Shown: positions 1 to 7,862 of the stretch, one piece after another
Layout of the letters: the number at the start of each line of letters is the position of its first letter
How positions within the stretch are numbered: position 1 is the stretch's first letter
From: RGIG3994 sp964461635
GTDB lineage: Bacteria > Bacillota > Clostridia > Oscillospirales > CAG-272
Assembly (NCBI GenBank): GCA_964461635.1
Contig: CAYWVC010000001.1
Coordinates: 1 to 64,000 of the forward strand
DNA length: 64,000 nucleotides
Reading direction: 5' to 3'
The notes under the pieces: generated by a model
The model's database searches: none
What the model was told of the DNA's origin: nothing
The model's input: the letters and a program-made list of their open reading frames with translations, nothing else
Made by a program: the position numbers and the translations under genes

Positions 1-28
1 AAAAATTTGGAAAATTCCCGAAAAGCAG

Positions 29-57
29 TAGACAAATCCGAGCAAATGATGTATAAT
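29..57 (+). promoter_or_regulatory. SigA-type promoter of the hydrogenase operon
   Basis: TAGACA at 29-34, a 17-base spacer and TATAAT at 52-57. Transcription would start near 64 and give a leader of about 113 nt before the first gene. The leader has a small hairpin (GTTATGT at 69-75 pairing with ACATAAC at 84-90) and a CCCC/GGGG stem around 100-115. Confidence 0.7.
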
Positions 58-132
58 ATCACTTATGTGTTATGTTTTAAATGACATAACGCGGCGGATC
101 CCCGAATTTGAGGGGATATATTGTCGTTAACA

Positions 133-150
133 TTGTTAATTAAATATCAA
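133..150 (+). promoter_or_regulatory. Candidate Rex (NADH/NAD+ redox) operator
   Basis: The 18 bases TTGTTAA-TTAA-ATATCAA match the Rex consensus TTGTTAA-N4-TTAACAA at all but two positions. Rex is the redox repressor that commonly controls fermentative and hydrogenase genes in Clostridia. The site overlaps a perfect TTAACA-T-TGTTAA inverted repeat (127-139) and lies about 70 bases downstream of the predicted start of transcription. It could act as a roadblock, or serve a second promoter I do not see. Confidence 0.5.
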
Positions 151-176
151 ATCACATTCAGGAGGAATTTGAAAAG

Positions 177-674
177 ATGAAAAAGAATCTGACGACTGTC
201 GAGTTTCACGGCACGAAGGAGCAGGAAGAAAAGCTTCTTGCCGTCATCGCCGAATACAAGGGAGTCAAGGGTTCGATGATGCCGATCCTTCAGCAGGCGC
301 AGGATATTTACGGATATCTGCCCGTTGAGGTGCAAAGCATTATCGCGCGTGAGACCGGTACGCCGATCGAGGAGATCTACGGTATCACCACATTCTATTC
401 GCAGTTCAAGCTCAACCCCACGGGACAGGTGGCAATATCCGTTTGCCTTGGTACTGCTTGCTACGTAAAGGGCTCGGGAGATATCCTTGACGAGATCTCT
501 CAGCAGCTTGATCTTCCGGTCGGAAGCACGACGAAGGACGGCAAATATTCTCTTGATGCCACCCGTTGCATCGGAGCGTGCGGTCTTGCCCCCGTTCTTA
601 CCGTTAACGGTGAGGTTTACGGCAGACTCAAGACCGATGACGTTAAAACGATACTGGCGAAGTACAAGGACTGA
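177..674 (+). CDS. hndA: NAD(P)-linked [FeFe]-hydrogenase subunit HndA (NuoE-like)
   Basis: 165-residue NuoE/24-kDa family protein: an N-terminal helical bundle followed by a thioredoxin-like [2Fe-2S] domain. The four expected cysteines are C90, C95, C131 and C135 (VCLGTAC and CIGAC contexts). In HydABC/HndABCD complexes this subunit passes electrons between the NuoF-like flavoprotein and the other iron-sulfur centres. AGGAGGAA precedes the ATG at 177. It heads a co-directional operon with hndB, hndC and hndD, so it belongs to hydrogenase rather than to respiratory complex I, for which no membrane subunits are seen nearby. Confidence 0.92.
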   Translation: MKKNLTTVEFHGTKEQEEKLLAVIAEYKGVKGSMMPILQQAQDIYGYLPVEVQSIIARETGTPIEEIYGITTFYSQFKLNPTGQVAISVCLGTACYVKGSGDILDEISQQLDLPVGSTTKDGKYSLDATRCIGACGLAPVLTVNGEVYGRLKTDDVKTILAKYKD

Positions 675-683
675 TCTCTCGGT

Positions 684-1238
684 ATGAAGGAGCTGTCGCT
701 GAATATTCTTGATATAACGCAGAATTCGATAAGTGCCGGTGCCGACCGTATAAGCATTGAGTTGACCGAGGATGCCTCGCATCTGCTGACCGTTGCGATA
801 CGCGATAACGGTTGCGGTATGTCGGCGGAAACGGTAGCAAGGGTGGTCGATCCGTTTTATACCACGAGGACCACGAGAAAGGTGGGTATGGGTATACCGC
901 TGTTCAAGCTTGCGTCTGAGCAGACGGGCGGGGAGCTTAAGATAGACTCCGTTACCTCGGATGCCGATCCGCACAACCACGGGACTTCGGTCGTCGCGAC
1001 CTTTCATACCGACAGCATCGATTTTACCCCGATCGGGGATATCGTGTCTACCGTTTGCGTTATCATTCAGGGACATCCCGAGATCAATTATGTATTCAGG
1101 CATAAAACGCCCGAATACGACGTGTTCCTCAACACGTCGGAATTGCGTGAGGTGCTTGGGGAGGGGATCTCCCTCGGTGAGCCCGAGATCATTGCGTGGA
1201 TCGCCGATTACCTAACGCAACAATATAATAATGAATAA
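684..1238 (+). CDS. Stand-alone HATPase-domain protein in the hydrogenase operon
   Basis: 184 residues. The first about 110 form a GHKL/histidine-kinase-type ATP-binding fold: N-box asparagine N14 in DITQNS, G1 box DNGCGM at 41-46, G2 box GMGIPLF at 68-74. There is no dimerisation/phospho-acceptor histidine domain and no sensor domain, so it is not a complete sensor kinase. The C-terminal about 70 residues are not recognised. It starts 9 bases after hndA and precedes hndB. Similar lone ATPase genes are known inside clostridial hydrogenase operons, but their role is unsettled. An anti-sigma or regulatory kinase role is possible. Confidence 0.8.
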   Translation: MKELSLNILDITQNSISAGADRISIELTEDASHLLTVAIRDNGCGMSAETVARVVDPFYTTRTTRKVGMGIPLFKLASEQTGGELKIDSVTSDADPHNHGTSVVATFHTDSIDFTPIGDIVSTVCVIIQGHPEINYVFRHKTPEYDVFLNTSELREVLGEGISLGEPEIIAWIADYLTQQYNNE

Positions 1239-1258
1239 TATTCGGAGGATAAAAGGCT

Positions 1259-1630
1259 ATGAAATCATTAGCGGAACTTGCAGCAATCAGAGACAAAATG
1301 AAGGATCGCGTTGCTATGCGTGAGAGCTCGGGTCAGGTGCGTGTCGTAGTCGGAATGGCTACCTGCGGCATCGCGGCGGGAGCTCGCCCCGTGCTTGCAG
1401 CCTTCGTTGAGAAGGTCAGCGAAGCCGGACTTGCCGAAAAGGTGACCGTGTCTCAGACCGGTTGTATAGGCATTTGCCAGTTCGAACCCGTGGTAGAGGT
1501 TTTTGAAGAGGGCAAAGAAAAGGTTACTTACGTAAAAATGACCGCCGAAAAAGCGGCAGAGATCGTGGAAAAGCACCTGAAGGGCGGTCAGGTCGTCGAG
1601 CAGTATACGATCGGCAATTATAAGGATTAA
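1259..1630 (+). CDS. hndB: Thioredoxin-like [2Fe-2S] ferredoxin HndB
   Basis: 123-residue thioredoxin-fold ferredoxin. Cysteines are seen at C36 (ATCGIAAGA) and at C69 and C73 (QTGCIGIC), the pattern of the small HndB subunit and of the N-terminal domain of NuoF-like hydrogenase subunits. It probably supplies a [2Fe-2S] centre to the cytoplasmic hydrogenase complex. GGAGG lies upstream of the ATG at 1259. The gene order hndA-(HATPase)-hndB-hndC-hndD matches the NADP-reducing hydrogenase operon of Desulfovibrio apart from the inserted ATPase gene. Confidence 0.88.
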   Translation: MKSLAELAAIRDKMKDRVAMRESSGQVRVVVGMATCGIAAGARPVLAAFVEKVSEAGLAEKVTVSQTGCIGICQFEPVVEVFEEGKEKVTYVKMTAEKAAEIVEKHLKGGQVVEQYTIGNYKD

Positions 1631-1652
1631 GGTCAAGGAGGAATAACGCATT

Positions 1653-3446
1653 ATGATACGCTCACATGTCCTGATCTGCGGCGGAACGGGTTGTACCTCT
1701 TCCGGAAGTGCAGCGGTAAGGGAAGCTCTTGAAAAGGAGCTTGAGGCAAAGGGACTTACCGAAGAAATTAAGATAGTGACCACCGGGTGCTTCGGACTTT
1801 GCGCCCTCGGTCCGGTTATGATCGTATATCCGGACGGCACGTTCTACAGTATGGTTAAACCGGAGGACGTTACCGAGATCGTTGAGGAGCATCTTCTCAA
1901 GGGTCGTCCGGTTGCAAGACTTGAATACCACGAAAAGAGCGGTGATCACCACATCCCGACCTCTCTTTCGGACACGCAGTTCTATAAGAGACAGCACCGC
2001 GTCGCGCTTCGCAACTGCGGTGTTATAAACCCCGAGGATATTAACGAATACATAGCCGTTGACGGATATCAGGCACTTGGTAAGGTGCTTACCGAGATGA
2101 CCCCCGATGAGGTCATTCAGACTATGCTTGATTCGGGACTTCGCGGGCGCGGCGGCGCGGGCTTCCCGACCGGTCTGAAATGGAAGTTTGCCTCCGGTAA
2201 CCGCGGCAAGGTCCAGAAGTACGTTTGCTGTAACGCCGATGAGGGCGACCCCGGAGCCTTTATGGACAGATCCATACTTGAGGGTGACCCCCACGCAGTG
2301 CTTGAGGCTATGGCTATCGCCGGATATGCGATCGGTTCAAATCAGGGCTACATTTATGTCCGCGCCGAGTACCCGATAGCTATTCACCGTCTTGAGATCG
2401 CAATAAAGCAGGCACACGAGCTCGGCTTGCTCGGAACCGATATTTTCGGTACCGGATTTGATTTTGACGTTCAGCTCAGATTCGGTGCGGGTGCTTTCGT
2501 TTGCGGTGAGGAAACCGCACTTATGACCTCTATTGAGGGCAAGCGCGGCGAGCCGCGTCCCCGTCCTCCTTTCCCGGCGGTCAAGGGTCTGTTTGCTCAG
2601 CCTACCATACTCAATAACGTCGAGACCTACGCAAACATCCCGCAGATCATTCTTAAGGGTGCCGACTGGTTTGCATCTATGGGAAGTGAGAAGTCAAAGG
2701 GCACCAAGGTTTTCGCCCTTGGCGGTAAGATCACGAATACGGGACTTATCGAGATCCCGATGGGAACCTCTCTGCGTGAGATAATTTACGATATCGGCGG
2801 CGGAGTGCCGAACGGCAAGAAGCTTAAGGCGGTTCAGACCGGCGGTCCTTCCGGCGGATGTATCCCCGCAAGCCTTATCGACACACCCGTTGACTACGAG
2901 AGCCTTGCGGCGATCGGTTCGATCATCGGTTCGGGCGGTATGATCGTTATGGACGAGGATAACTGTATGGTCGATATCGCGAAATTCTTCCTTGAATTCA
3001 CGGTCGACGAATCCTGCGGAAAGTGTACCGCGTGCCGCGTTGGTACGAGAAGACTCCTTGAGCTCTTGGATAAGGTCATCTCCGGAAACGGTGAGATGGA
3101 GGACCTTGACAAAATGGAGCAGCTCGCAATGTATATCAAGACCAATTCGCTCTGCGGTCTTGGTCAGACGGCACCTAACCCCGTTCTTTCCACGCTCAAA
3201 TATTTCCGTGAGGAATATATTGCTCATATCGTGGACAAGAAGTGCCCGGCGCACGTTTGCAAGAAGCTCGTAAGATATAAGATCCTTGAGGATAAGTGCC
3301 GCGGATGCACGAAGTGCGCGAGAAACTGCCCGGTCAACGCCATCAGCGGCTCGGTCAAGCAGCTTCATACGATCGATCAGCAGAAGTGCATAAAGTGCGG
3401 AGCCTGTATGACCGGTTGTGCGTTTAAGGCTATTGTCAAGGAATAA
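1653..3446 (+). CDS. hndC: NuoF-like flavoprotein subunit of [FeFe]-hydrogenase (HndC/HydB)
   Basis: 597 residues. An N-terminal thioredoxin-like [2Fe-2S] domain (C9, C14, C46, C50) is followed by the NuoF core with the glycine-rich NADH/FMN motifs GRGGAGFPTG and CNADEGDPGAF. Then come the [4Fe-4S] motif CGKCTACRVGT with its distal cysteine (SLCGLG), and two C-terminal ferredoxin [4Fe-4S] motifs (CRGCTKCARNCP, CIKCGACMTGC). This composition is that of the flavoprotein of electron-bifurcating hydrogenases, which couples NAD(P)H and ferredoxin to H2. Preceded by AAGGAGGA and 22 bases after hndB. Confidence 0.94.
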   Translation: MIRSHVLICGGTGCTSSGSAAVREALEKELEAKGLTEEIKIVTTGCFGLCALGPVMIVYPDGTFYSMVKPEDVTEIVEEHLLKGRPVARLEYHEKSGDHHIPTSLSDTQFYKRQHRVALRNCGVINPEDINEYIAVDGYQALGKVLTEMTPDEVIQTMLDSGLRGRGGAGFPTGLKWKFASGNRGKVQKYVCCNADEGDPGAFMDRSILEGDPHAVLEAMAIAGYAIGSNQGYIYVRAEYPIAIHRLEIAIKQAHELGLLGTDIFGTGFDFDVQLRFGAGAFVCGEETALMTSIEGKRGEPRPRPPFPAVKGLFAQPTILNNVETYANIPQIILKGADWFASMGSEKSKGTKVFALGGKITNTGLIEIPMGTSLREIIYDIGGGVPNGKKLKAVQTGGPSGGCIPASLIDTPVDYESLAAIGSIIGSGGMIVMDEDNCMVDIAKFFLEFTVDESCGKCTACRVGTRRLLELLDKVISGNGEMEDLDKMEQLAMYIKTNSLCGLGQTAPNPVLSTLKYFREEYIAHIVDKKCPAHVCKKLVRYKILEDKCRGCTKCARNCPVNAISGSVKQLHTIDQQKCIKCGACMTGCAFKAIVKE

Positions 3447-3466
3447 GATAAGGAGAGTTCAGGATA

Positions 3467-5221
3467 ATGGATAACATTACAGTTACGATTAACGGCAAAG
3501 AATATGAGGTTGCCGCCGGTGTGACGGTCCTTGAGGCCGCCAGAGCGGCAAACATCAACATCCCGACTCTTTGCTATTTGAAGGATATCAACGAGATCGG
3601 CGCGTGCCGTATGTGCGTGGTCGAGGTATCCGAGGGCGGAAAGCCCTTCAGAATGGTCACGGCGTGCGTTTATCCCGTGTCCAACGGTATGGTCATTAAG
3701 ACCGATTCGCCGAAGATCAACGAGTCAAGAAAGCTCAACCTTGAGCTGCTTCTTTCCAACCATAATCAGGATTGCCTGTCCTGCGTGCGCTCTACCACCT
3801 GCGAGCTTCAGAAGCTTTGCCGCGATTACGGCGTTTCAAGCAGCAGATTCGGCGGTGCGAAGACCGAGACACACACCGACTATTCGTCCGCGGCAATTAT
3901 GCGCGATAATTCCAAGTGCATTCTTTGTCGTCGTTGCGTTGCGGCGTGTAAGACTATGCAGGATATCGGCGTTATAGGCGCAAATAACCGTGGATTCGAT
4001 ACCGAGATAGGGTGCGCATTCGAGATGAAGCTTGCCGATACCGCTTGTGTAAATTGCGGTCAGTGCATCGTTGCGTGCCCGACCGGTGCGCTTCATGAGA
4101 AGGATCAGACCGCAGAGGTGTTTGAGGCACTTGCCGATCCCGATAAGAAGGTCTACCTTTGCACGGCGCCCTCGGTACGTGCGACGTTGGGCGAATGCTT
4201 CGGCTATGCACCCGGCACCGACGTTGAGGGTAAGATGGTCGCGGCCGCCAAGCGCCTCGGCTTTGACGGCGTGTTCGATATGAACTTTACCGCCGACCTT
4301 ACGATTATGGAGGAGGGCTACGAGCTCATCAGCCGTATAAAGGAAAACAAGAATCTTCCTTTGATCACCTCCTGCTCGCCCGGTTGGGTCAAGTATTGTG
4401 AGCATTATTTCCCGGAATTTACCGATAATCTTTCGACCTGCAAGTCTCCTCAGCAGATGTTCGGCGCGGTGATGAAGACCTATTTCGCAGAGAAGAACGG
4501 TATTGATCCGGCAGACATTTACTTCGTGTCCGCCATTCCTTGTACCGCGAAGAAGTTTGAGGTCAGACGCGAGCACGAATGTGCCGCGGGTGAGGGCATC
4601 TACGACGTGGACGTTGCGATCACTACCCGCGAGCTCGGCAGAATGATCGAGAAGGCAGGCATCGACTTTAAGGCTCTGGACGACGAGCAGTTTGACGATC
4701 CGTTCAGCATCGGCTCCGGTGCGGGTGCCATCTTCGGCGCGACCGGCGGAGTTATGGAGGCGGCTCTTCGTACTGCCGCAGAGGTCTTGACCGGCAAAGA
4801 GCTCAAGAAGGTCGACTTCAGTGAGGTTCGCGGTAATGCCGCCATCAAGCTTGCGACCTACGATCTCGGCGGTCTGACCGTCAAGGTTGCCGTTGCCAGC
4901 GGAACGAAGAACGCCAAAGAGCTTCTGAATAAGATCAAGTCGGGCGAGATCGAGGCACAGTTTGTCGAGATTATGTGTTGCCCGGGCGGATGCGTAAACG
5001 GCGGCGGTCAGCCGACTCAGCCCGCTTACGTGCGTAACAACACCGATCTTCAGGGACTTCGCGCTGCGGTGCTTTATAATGCCGATGCCAATAAGCTTCA
5101 GTACAGAAAGTCGCACGAGAATCCCCGTATCAAGCAGATCTACGAGGAATTCTTCGGTGAGCCCAACAGCCACAAAGCGCACGAGATACTTCACACCTCG
5201 TACGTTAAGCGTGGCGTTTGA
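3467..5221 (+). CDS. hndD: [FeFe]-hydrogenase catalytic subunit (HndD/HydA)
   Basis: 584 residues. In order: a [2Fe-2S] ferredoxin domain (C36, C47, C50, C67); a His-Cys3 [4Fe-4S] site (H99, C103, C106, C112); two [4Fe-4S] motifs (C151/C154/C157/C161 and C194/C197/C200/C204); and the H-cluster domain with L1 TSCSPGW (301-307), L2 PCTAKKFE (358-365) and L3 EIMCCPGGCVNGGG (501-514). It reduces protons or oxidises H2 in the cytoplasm. L1 has Ser where the canonical TSCCPxW has its second Cys, L2 reads IPC instead of MPC, and L3 has CC instead of AC. No maturation genes (hydEFG) lie in the window. The last gene of the operon, it is followed by a strong terminator. Confidence 0.95.
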   Translation: MDNITVTINGKEYEVAAGVTVLEAARAANINIPTLCYLKDINEIGACRMCVVEVSEGGKPFRMVTACVYPVSNGMVIKTDSPKINESRKLNLELLLSNHNQDCLSCVRSTTCELQKLCRDYGVSSSRFGGAKTETHTDYSSAAIMRDNSKCILCRRCVAACKTMQDIGVIGANNRGFDTEIGCAFEMKLADTACVNCGQCIVACPTGALHEKDQTAEVFEALADPDKKVYLCTAPSVRATLGECFGYAPGTDVEGKMVAAAKRLGFDGVFDMNFTADLTIMEEGYELISRIKENKNLPLITSCSPGWVKYCEHYFPEFTDNLSTCKSPQQMFGAVMKTYFAEKNGIDPADIYFVSAIPCTAKKFEVRREHECAAGEGIYDVDVAITTRELGRMIEKAGIDFKALDDEQFDDPFSIGSGAGAIFGATGGVMEAALRTAAEVLTGKELKKVDFSEVRGNAAIKLATYDLGGLTVKVAVASGTKNAKELLNKIKSGEIEAQFVEIMCCPGGCVNGGGQPTQPAYVRNNTDLQGLRAAVLYNADANKLQYRKSHENPRIKQIYEEFFGEPNSHKAHEILHTSYVKRGV

Positions 5222-5246
5222 TATCGAAGATCATAAAATAATGTGG

Positions 5247-5284
5247 ATCATCCCCGCCGCATAGTAGCGGCGGGGATGATTTTT
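5247..5284 (+). terminator. Intrinsic terminator of the hydrogenase operon
   Basis: A perfect 14-bp GC-rich stem (ATCATCCCCGCCGC / GCGGCGGGGATGAT) with loop ATAGTA, followed by TTTT. It lies 26 bases after hndD. Confidence 0.93.
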
Positions 5285-5356
5285 GCCTAATATGCGCAAA
5301 AACGGAGCTTGATTTTGTGCTTATTTTACAAAAATAGAGAAATGCTCTTTATGCGG

Positions 5357-5385
5357 TTGACAAACGTCAGAGTGTGTGGTATTAT
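5357..5385 (+). promoter_or_regulatory. SigA-type promoter of the amino acid ABC transporter
   Basis: TTGACA at 5357-5362, 17-base spacer, TATTAT at 5380-5385; transcription would start near 5392, inside an inverted repeat described separately. Confidence 0.8.
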
Positions 5386-5388
5386 ATT

Positions 5389-5412
5389 AACGCTTTAGCA
5401 AAGTAAAGCGTT
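5389..5412. promoter_or_regulatory. Perfect inverted repeat at the ABC transporter transcription start
   Basis: AACGCTTTA (5389-5397), a 6-base spacer GCAAAG, then TAAAGCGTT (5404-5412). The repeat straddles the predicted +1, a classic repressor position. It could also form a 5'-end RNA hairpin. The regulator is not identifiable from the window. Confidence 0.5.
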
Positions 5413-5434
5413 AAAGCGGAACGGAGAAAATAAA

Positions 5435-6235
5435 ATGAAAAAGATCATCGCGGTTATTCTGGTTACGGTTATCCTTGCATTTTCGCTTGTATCGTGCTCC
5501 GACAGTACGGCAAGCGACGCGGAGTACATAAAGGGCAAGGGCACGCTTGTGATAGGCATCACCTATTTTGAGCCTATGAACTATATCGAAGATGGCGAGC
5601 TCACCGGATTTGAAACCGAATTTGCCACCGAGGTATGCAAGATCATCGGTGTTACACCCGAATTTCAAGAAATAAATTGGGGCACGAAAGAAATAGAGCT
5701 GCAGGGTAAAACTATAGACTGCATTTGGAATGGCTTTACGATTGATGACGACCGTCTTCAGGCTATGTCGATCTCAACGCCGTATATGAAAAATTATCAG
5801 GTCCTTGTTATGAAGAGCGATAAGGTTAACAGCTATACCGATGCCGGATCGTTTAACGGTGCAAAGATAGTTGCCGAGATGGAATCGACGGGCGAAGCGG
5901 TGGCTATGAACAATAAGCTTTTCGCTTCGGCAAAATATACCGCCGTCAAGTCAATGAAGGATGCGGTTATGGAGGTTAAGAACGGCACGGCTGATATGTG
6001 CATCATCGACTATATTACCGCGCTCGGTATGGTCGGGGAGGGAACCGCTTACGCCGACCTTGCCGTTGATAAGAATTTTACCTTTGAAAACGAAAATTAC
6101 GGTATCGCCTTCAGAAAGGGCAGTGACTTCACGGCTCTTGTAAATGCCGCGATCGCGGAGCTGCAAAGCAACGGTAAATTGGCGGAGATTGCCGCAAAAT
6201 ACAAGCTTACGGAACAATTGATCGTCAACGGTTAA
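5435..6235 (+). CDS. Polar amino acid ABC transporter, substrate-binding lipoprotein
   Basis: 266 residues. The N-terminal signal peptide ends in a lipobox (LVSC) followed by a SDSTAS linker, so it is a lipoprotein on the outer face of the membrane. The rest is a periplasmic-binding-protein type 2 fold of the amino acid (SBP_bac_3) family: YFEPMNY, LTGFETEFATEV, and the IDCIWNGFTIDDDR stretch characteristic of polar amino acid binders. Ligand specificity cannot be read from sequence. First gene of a three-gene importer with a permease 20 bases downstream and an ATPase after that. Confidence 0.9.
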   Translation: MKKIIAVILVTVILAFSLVSCSDSTASDAEYIKGKGTLVIGITYFEPMNYIEDGELTGFETEFATEVCKIIGVTPEFQEINWGTKEIELQGKTIDCIWNGFTIDDDRLQAMSISTPYMKNYQVLVMKSDKVNSYTDAGSFNGAKIVAEMESTGEAVAMNNKLFASAKYTAVKSMKDAVMEVKNGTADMCIIDYITALGMVGEGTAYADLAVDKNFTFENENYGIAFRKGSDFTALVNAAIAELQSNGKLAEIAAKYKLTEQLIVNG

Positions 6236-6255
6236 GGGCTTTATTCGCGCAAATT

Positions 6256-6891
6256 ATGACTGAAATAATCAAATCCTTGGCATCGGGCTTTGGATTGAAC
6301 GTTTTGATATTTTTCGCCACCTTGATCGGTGCCGTCCCGCTCGGTATGCTCATTATGTTCTGCACACGTTCGAGGATCAAGCCCATCTCGTGGCTGTCAA
6401 AGCTGTTCGTCTGGGTCATTCGGGGCACTCCGCTTATGCTTCAGCTTATTGCGGTGTTCTTCCTTCCGAGCATTCTTTGGCATCAAACGTTCGATCGCGA
6501 GGTCGCGGCGATCATCGCCTTTATTATCAATTACGCCTGCTACTTTTCGGAGATATTCCGCGGCGGATTGGAGAGCATTCCGCACGGACAGTATGAGGCG
6601 GGCGCAGTCCTCGGTATGACGAGCGGTCAAGTGTTCTTCAAGGTAATATTTATGCAGCTTATCAAACGGATAGTGCCGCCTATGGGCAATGAGATCATTA
6701 CGCTCATCAAGGACACCTCGCTGTCGAACGTGATCGCCGTGGCGGAGATTATTATGACCTCCCAACGCTTCTTGGCTAAAGGAATACTCTGGCCATTCTT
6801 CTCGACCGCAATATTTTTCCTGATATTTAACGGTATAGTTACCGTCATCTTGAATCGGGTCGAGAAAAAGCTTAGCTATTACAAGGTTTGA
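6256..6891 (+). CDS. Polar amino acid ABC transporter permease
   Basis: 211 residues with about five hydrophobic helices. It is of the HisM/GlnP type: the early motif GTPLMLQL and the EAA loop (YEAGAVLGMTSGQVFFKVI) that docks the ATPase are both visible. Only one permease gene is present, so the membrane part is presumably a homodimer. The ribosome site before ATG 6256 is weak, so translation probably depends on coupling to the upstream gene. Confidence 0.9.
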   Translation: MTEIIKSLASGFGLNVLIFFATLIGAVPLGMLIMFCTRSRIKPISWLSKLFVWVIRGTPLMLQLIAVFFLPSILWHQTFDREVAAIIAFIINYACYFSEIFRGGLESIPHGQYEAGAVLGMTSGQVFFKVIFMQLIKRIVPPMGNEIITLIKDTSLSNVIAVAEIIMTSQRFLAKGILWPFFSTAIFFLIFNGIVTVILNRVEKKLSYYKV

Positions 6892-6903
6892 ACGGGGGGA
6901 GCT

Positions 6904-7686
6904 ATGTCGTTTCTTGAAGTAGAAAATATATACAAGCGCTTCGGTAATACCGAGGTAATAAAAGGAGTCAGCTTTTCGGTCGAGCGAGGCGAGGTGGTCA
7001 GTATTATAGGCTCCTCGGGCGGCGGCAAGACGACGCTGTTCCGCTGTCTCAACCTTTTGGAGCTCCCCGACAGCGGCTCGATCAGGGTGAACGGCAACAC
7101 CGTCTTTGATGGGGCAAGTGATAAAAGGATAAAGGACCGTGAACTTCGCCGCAGACGGTTGCACTTTGGCTTGGTGTTTCAGCAATTCAATCTTTTTCCG
7201 CAGTACAACGTATTTGATAATATCTGCTTAGCTCCCAAGCTGATGGCAAAGGAGTCCCCCGAGTACCGGCAGAATAAGCGATCGATCAATGAGGAGATCG
7301 AAGCTAACGCCATGCAATTGCTTGAGCGCATCGGTCTGGCGGATAAGGTCAAGAGTTATCCGTCGGAACTCTCGGGCGGACAGCAGCAACGGGTCGCAAT
7401 TGCACGCGCTTTGGCTATGCATCCCGACGTTCTGTGCTTTGACGAGCCGACGAGTGCGCTTGATCCCGAGCTGACGGGCGAGGTTCTCGACGTTATAAGG
7501 GGACTGAAAAACGGTGATATGACGATGATGATCGTCACGCACGAAATGGCGTTTGCGCGGAGTGTATCAGACCGCGTGATCTTCATATCCGAAGGGGTGA
7601 TAGAGGAGGAGGGCACTCCCGATCAGATCTTCCTTAACCCCAAGAGCGAAAAGACAAAAACGTTCGTCAGCAATTCGATTAAGTAA
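6904..7686 (+). CDS. Polar amino acid ABC transporter ATP-binding protein
   Basis: 260 residues, GlnQ/HisP type: Walker A GSSGGGKTTL, Q-loop FQQFNLFP, signature LSGGQQQR, Walker B VLCFDEPTSALDP and H-loop VTHEM. Compared with typical GlnQ proteins (about 240 residues) it has an insertion around the helical domain (PKLMAKESPEYRQNKRS). GGGGGAGCT precedes ATG 6904. It is the last gene of the importer and is followed by an intrinsic terminator. Confidence 0.93.
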   Translation: MSFLEVENIYKRFGNTEVIKGVSFSVERGEVVSIIGSSGGGKTTLFRCLNLLELPDSGSIRVNGNTVFDGASDKRIKDRELRRRRLHFGLVFQQFNLFPQYNVFDNICLAPKLMAKESPEYRQNKRSINEEIEANAMQLLERIGLADKVKSYPSELSGGQQQRVAIARALAMHPDVLCFDEPTSALDPELTGEVLDVIRGLKNGDMTMMIVTHEMAFARSVSDRVIFISEGVIEEEGTPDQIFLNPKSEKTKTFVSNSIK

Positions 7687-7694
7687 ATATTTAT

Positions 7695-7738
7695 GCTCAG
7701 ATTTGCCTCTTTTGCGGAGAGTGGATCTGAGCTTTTTT
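7695..7738 (+). terminator. Intrinsic terminator after the amino acid ABC operon
   Basis: Stem GCTCAGAT (7695-7702) / ATCTGAGC (7725-7732), long loop, then six T residues (7733-7738). Confidence 0.85.
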
Positions 7739-7767
7739 AGCATAATGATGATTTTTTAACGATCTTA

Positions 7768-7796
7768 TTGATTGTCGTGCCGGATAATGGTATAAT
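7768..7796 (+). promoter_or_regulatory. SigA-type promoter of the copper ATPase operon
   Basis: TTGATT at 7768-7773, 17-base spacer, TATAAT at 7791-7796. A hairpin (CGGTGATC / GATCATCG with one G-U pair, about 7812-7836) follows in the leader. I see no clear CsoR or CopY operator. Confidence 0.7.
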
Positions 7797-7862
7797 AAAG
7801 TAAAAGAATGACGGTGATCTGATCTGCTGATCATCGGGAAGGCAAAAAAGGAGAAGGTTATC

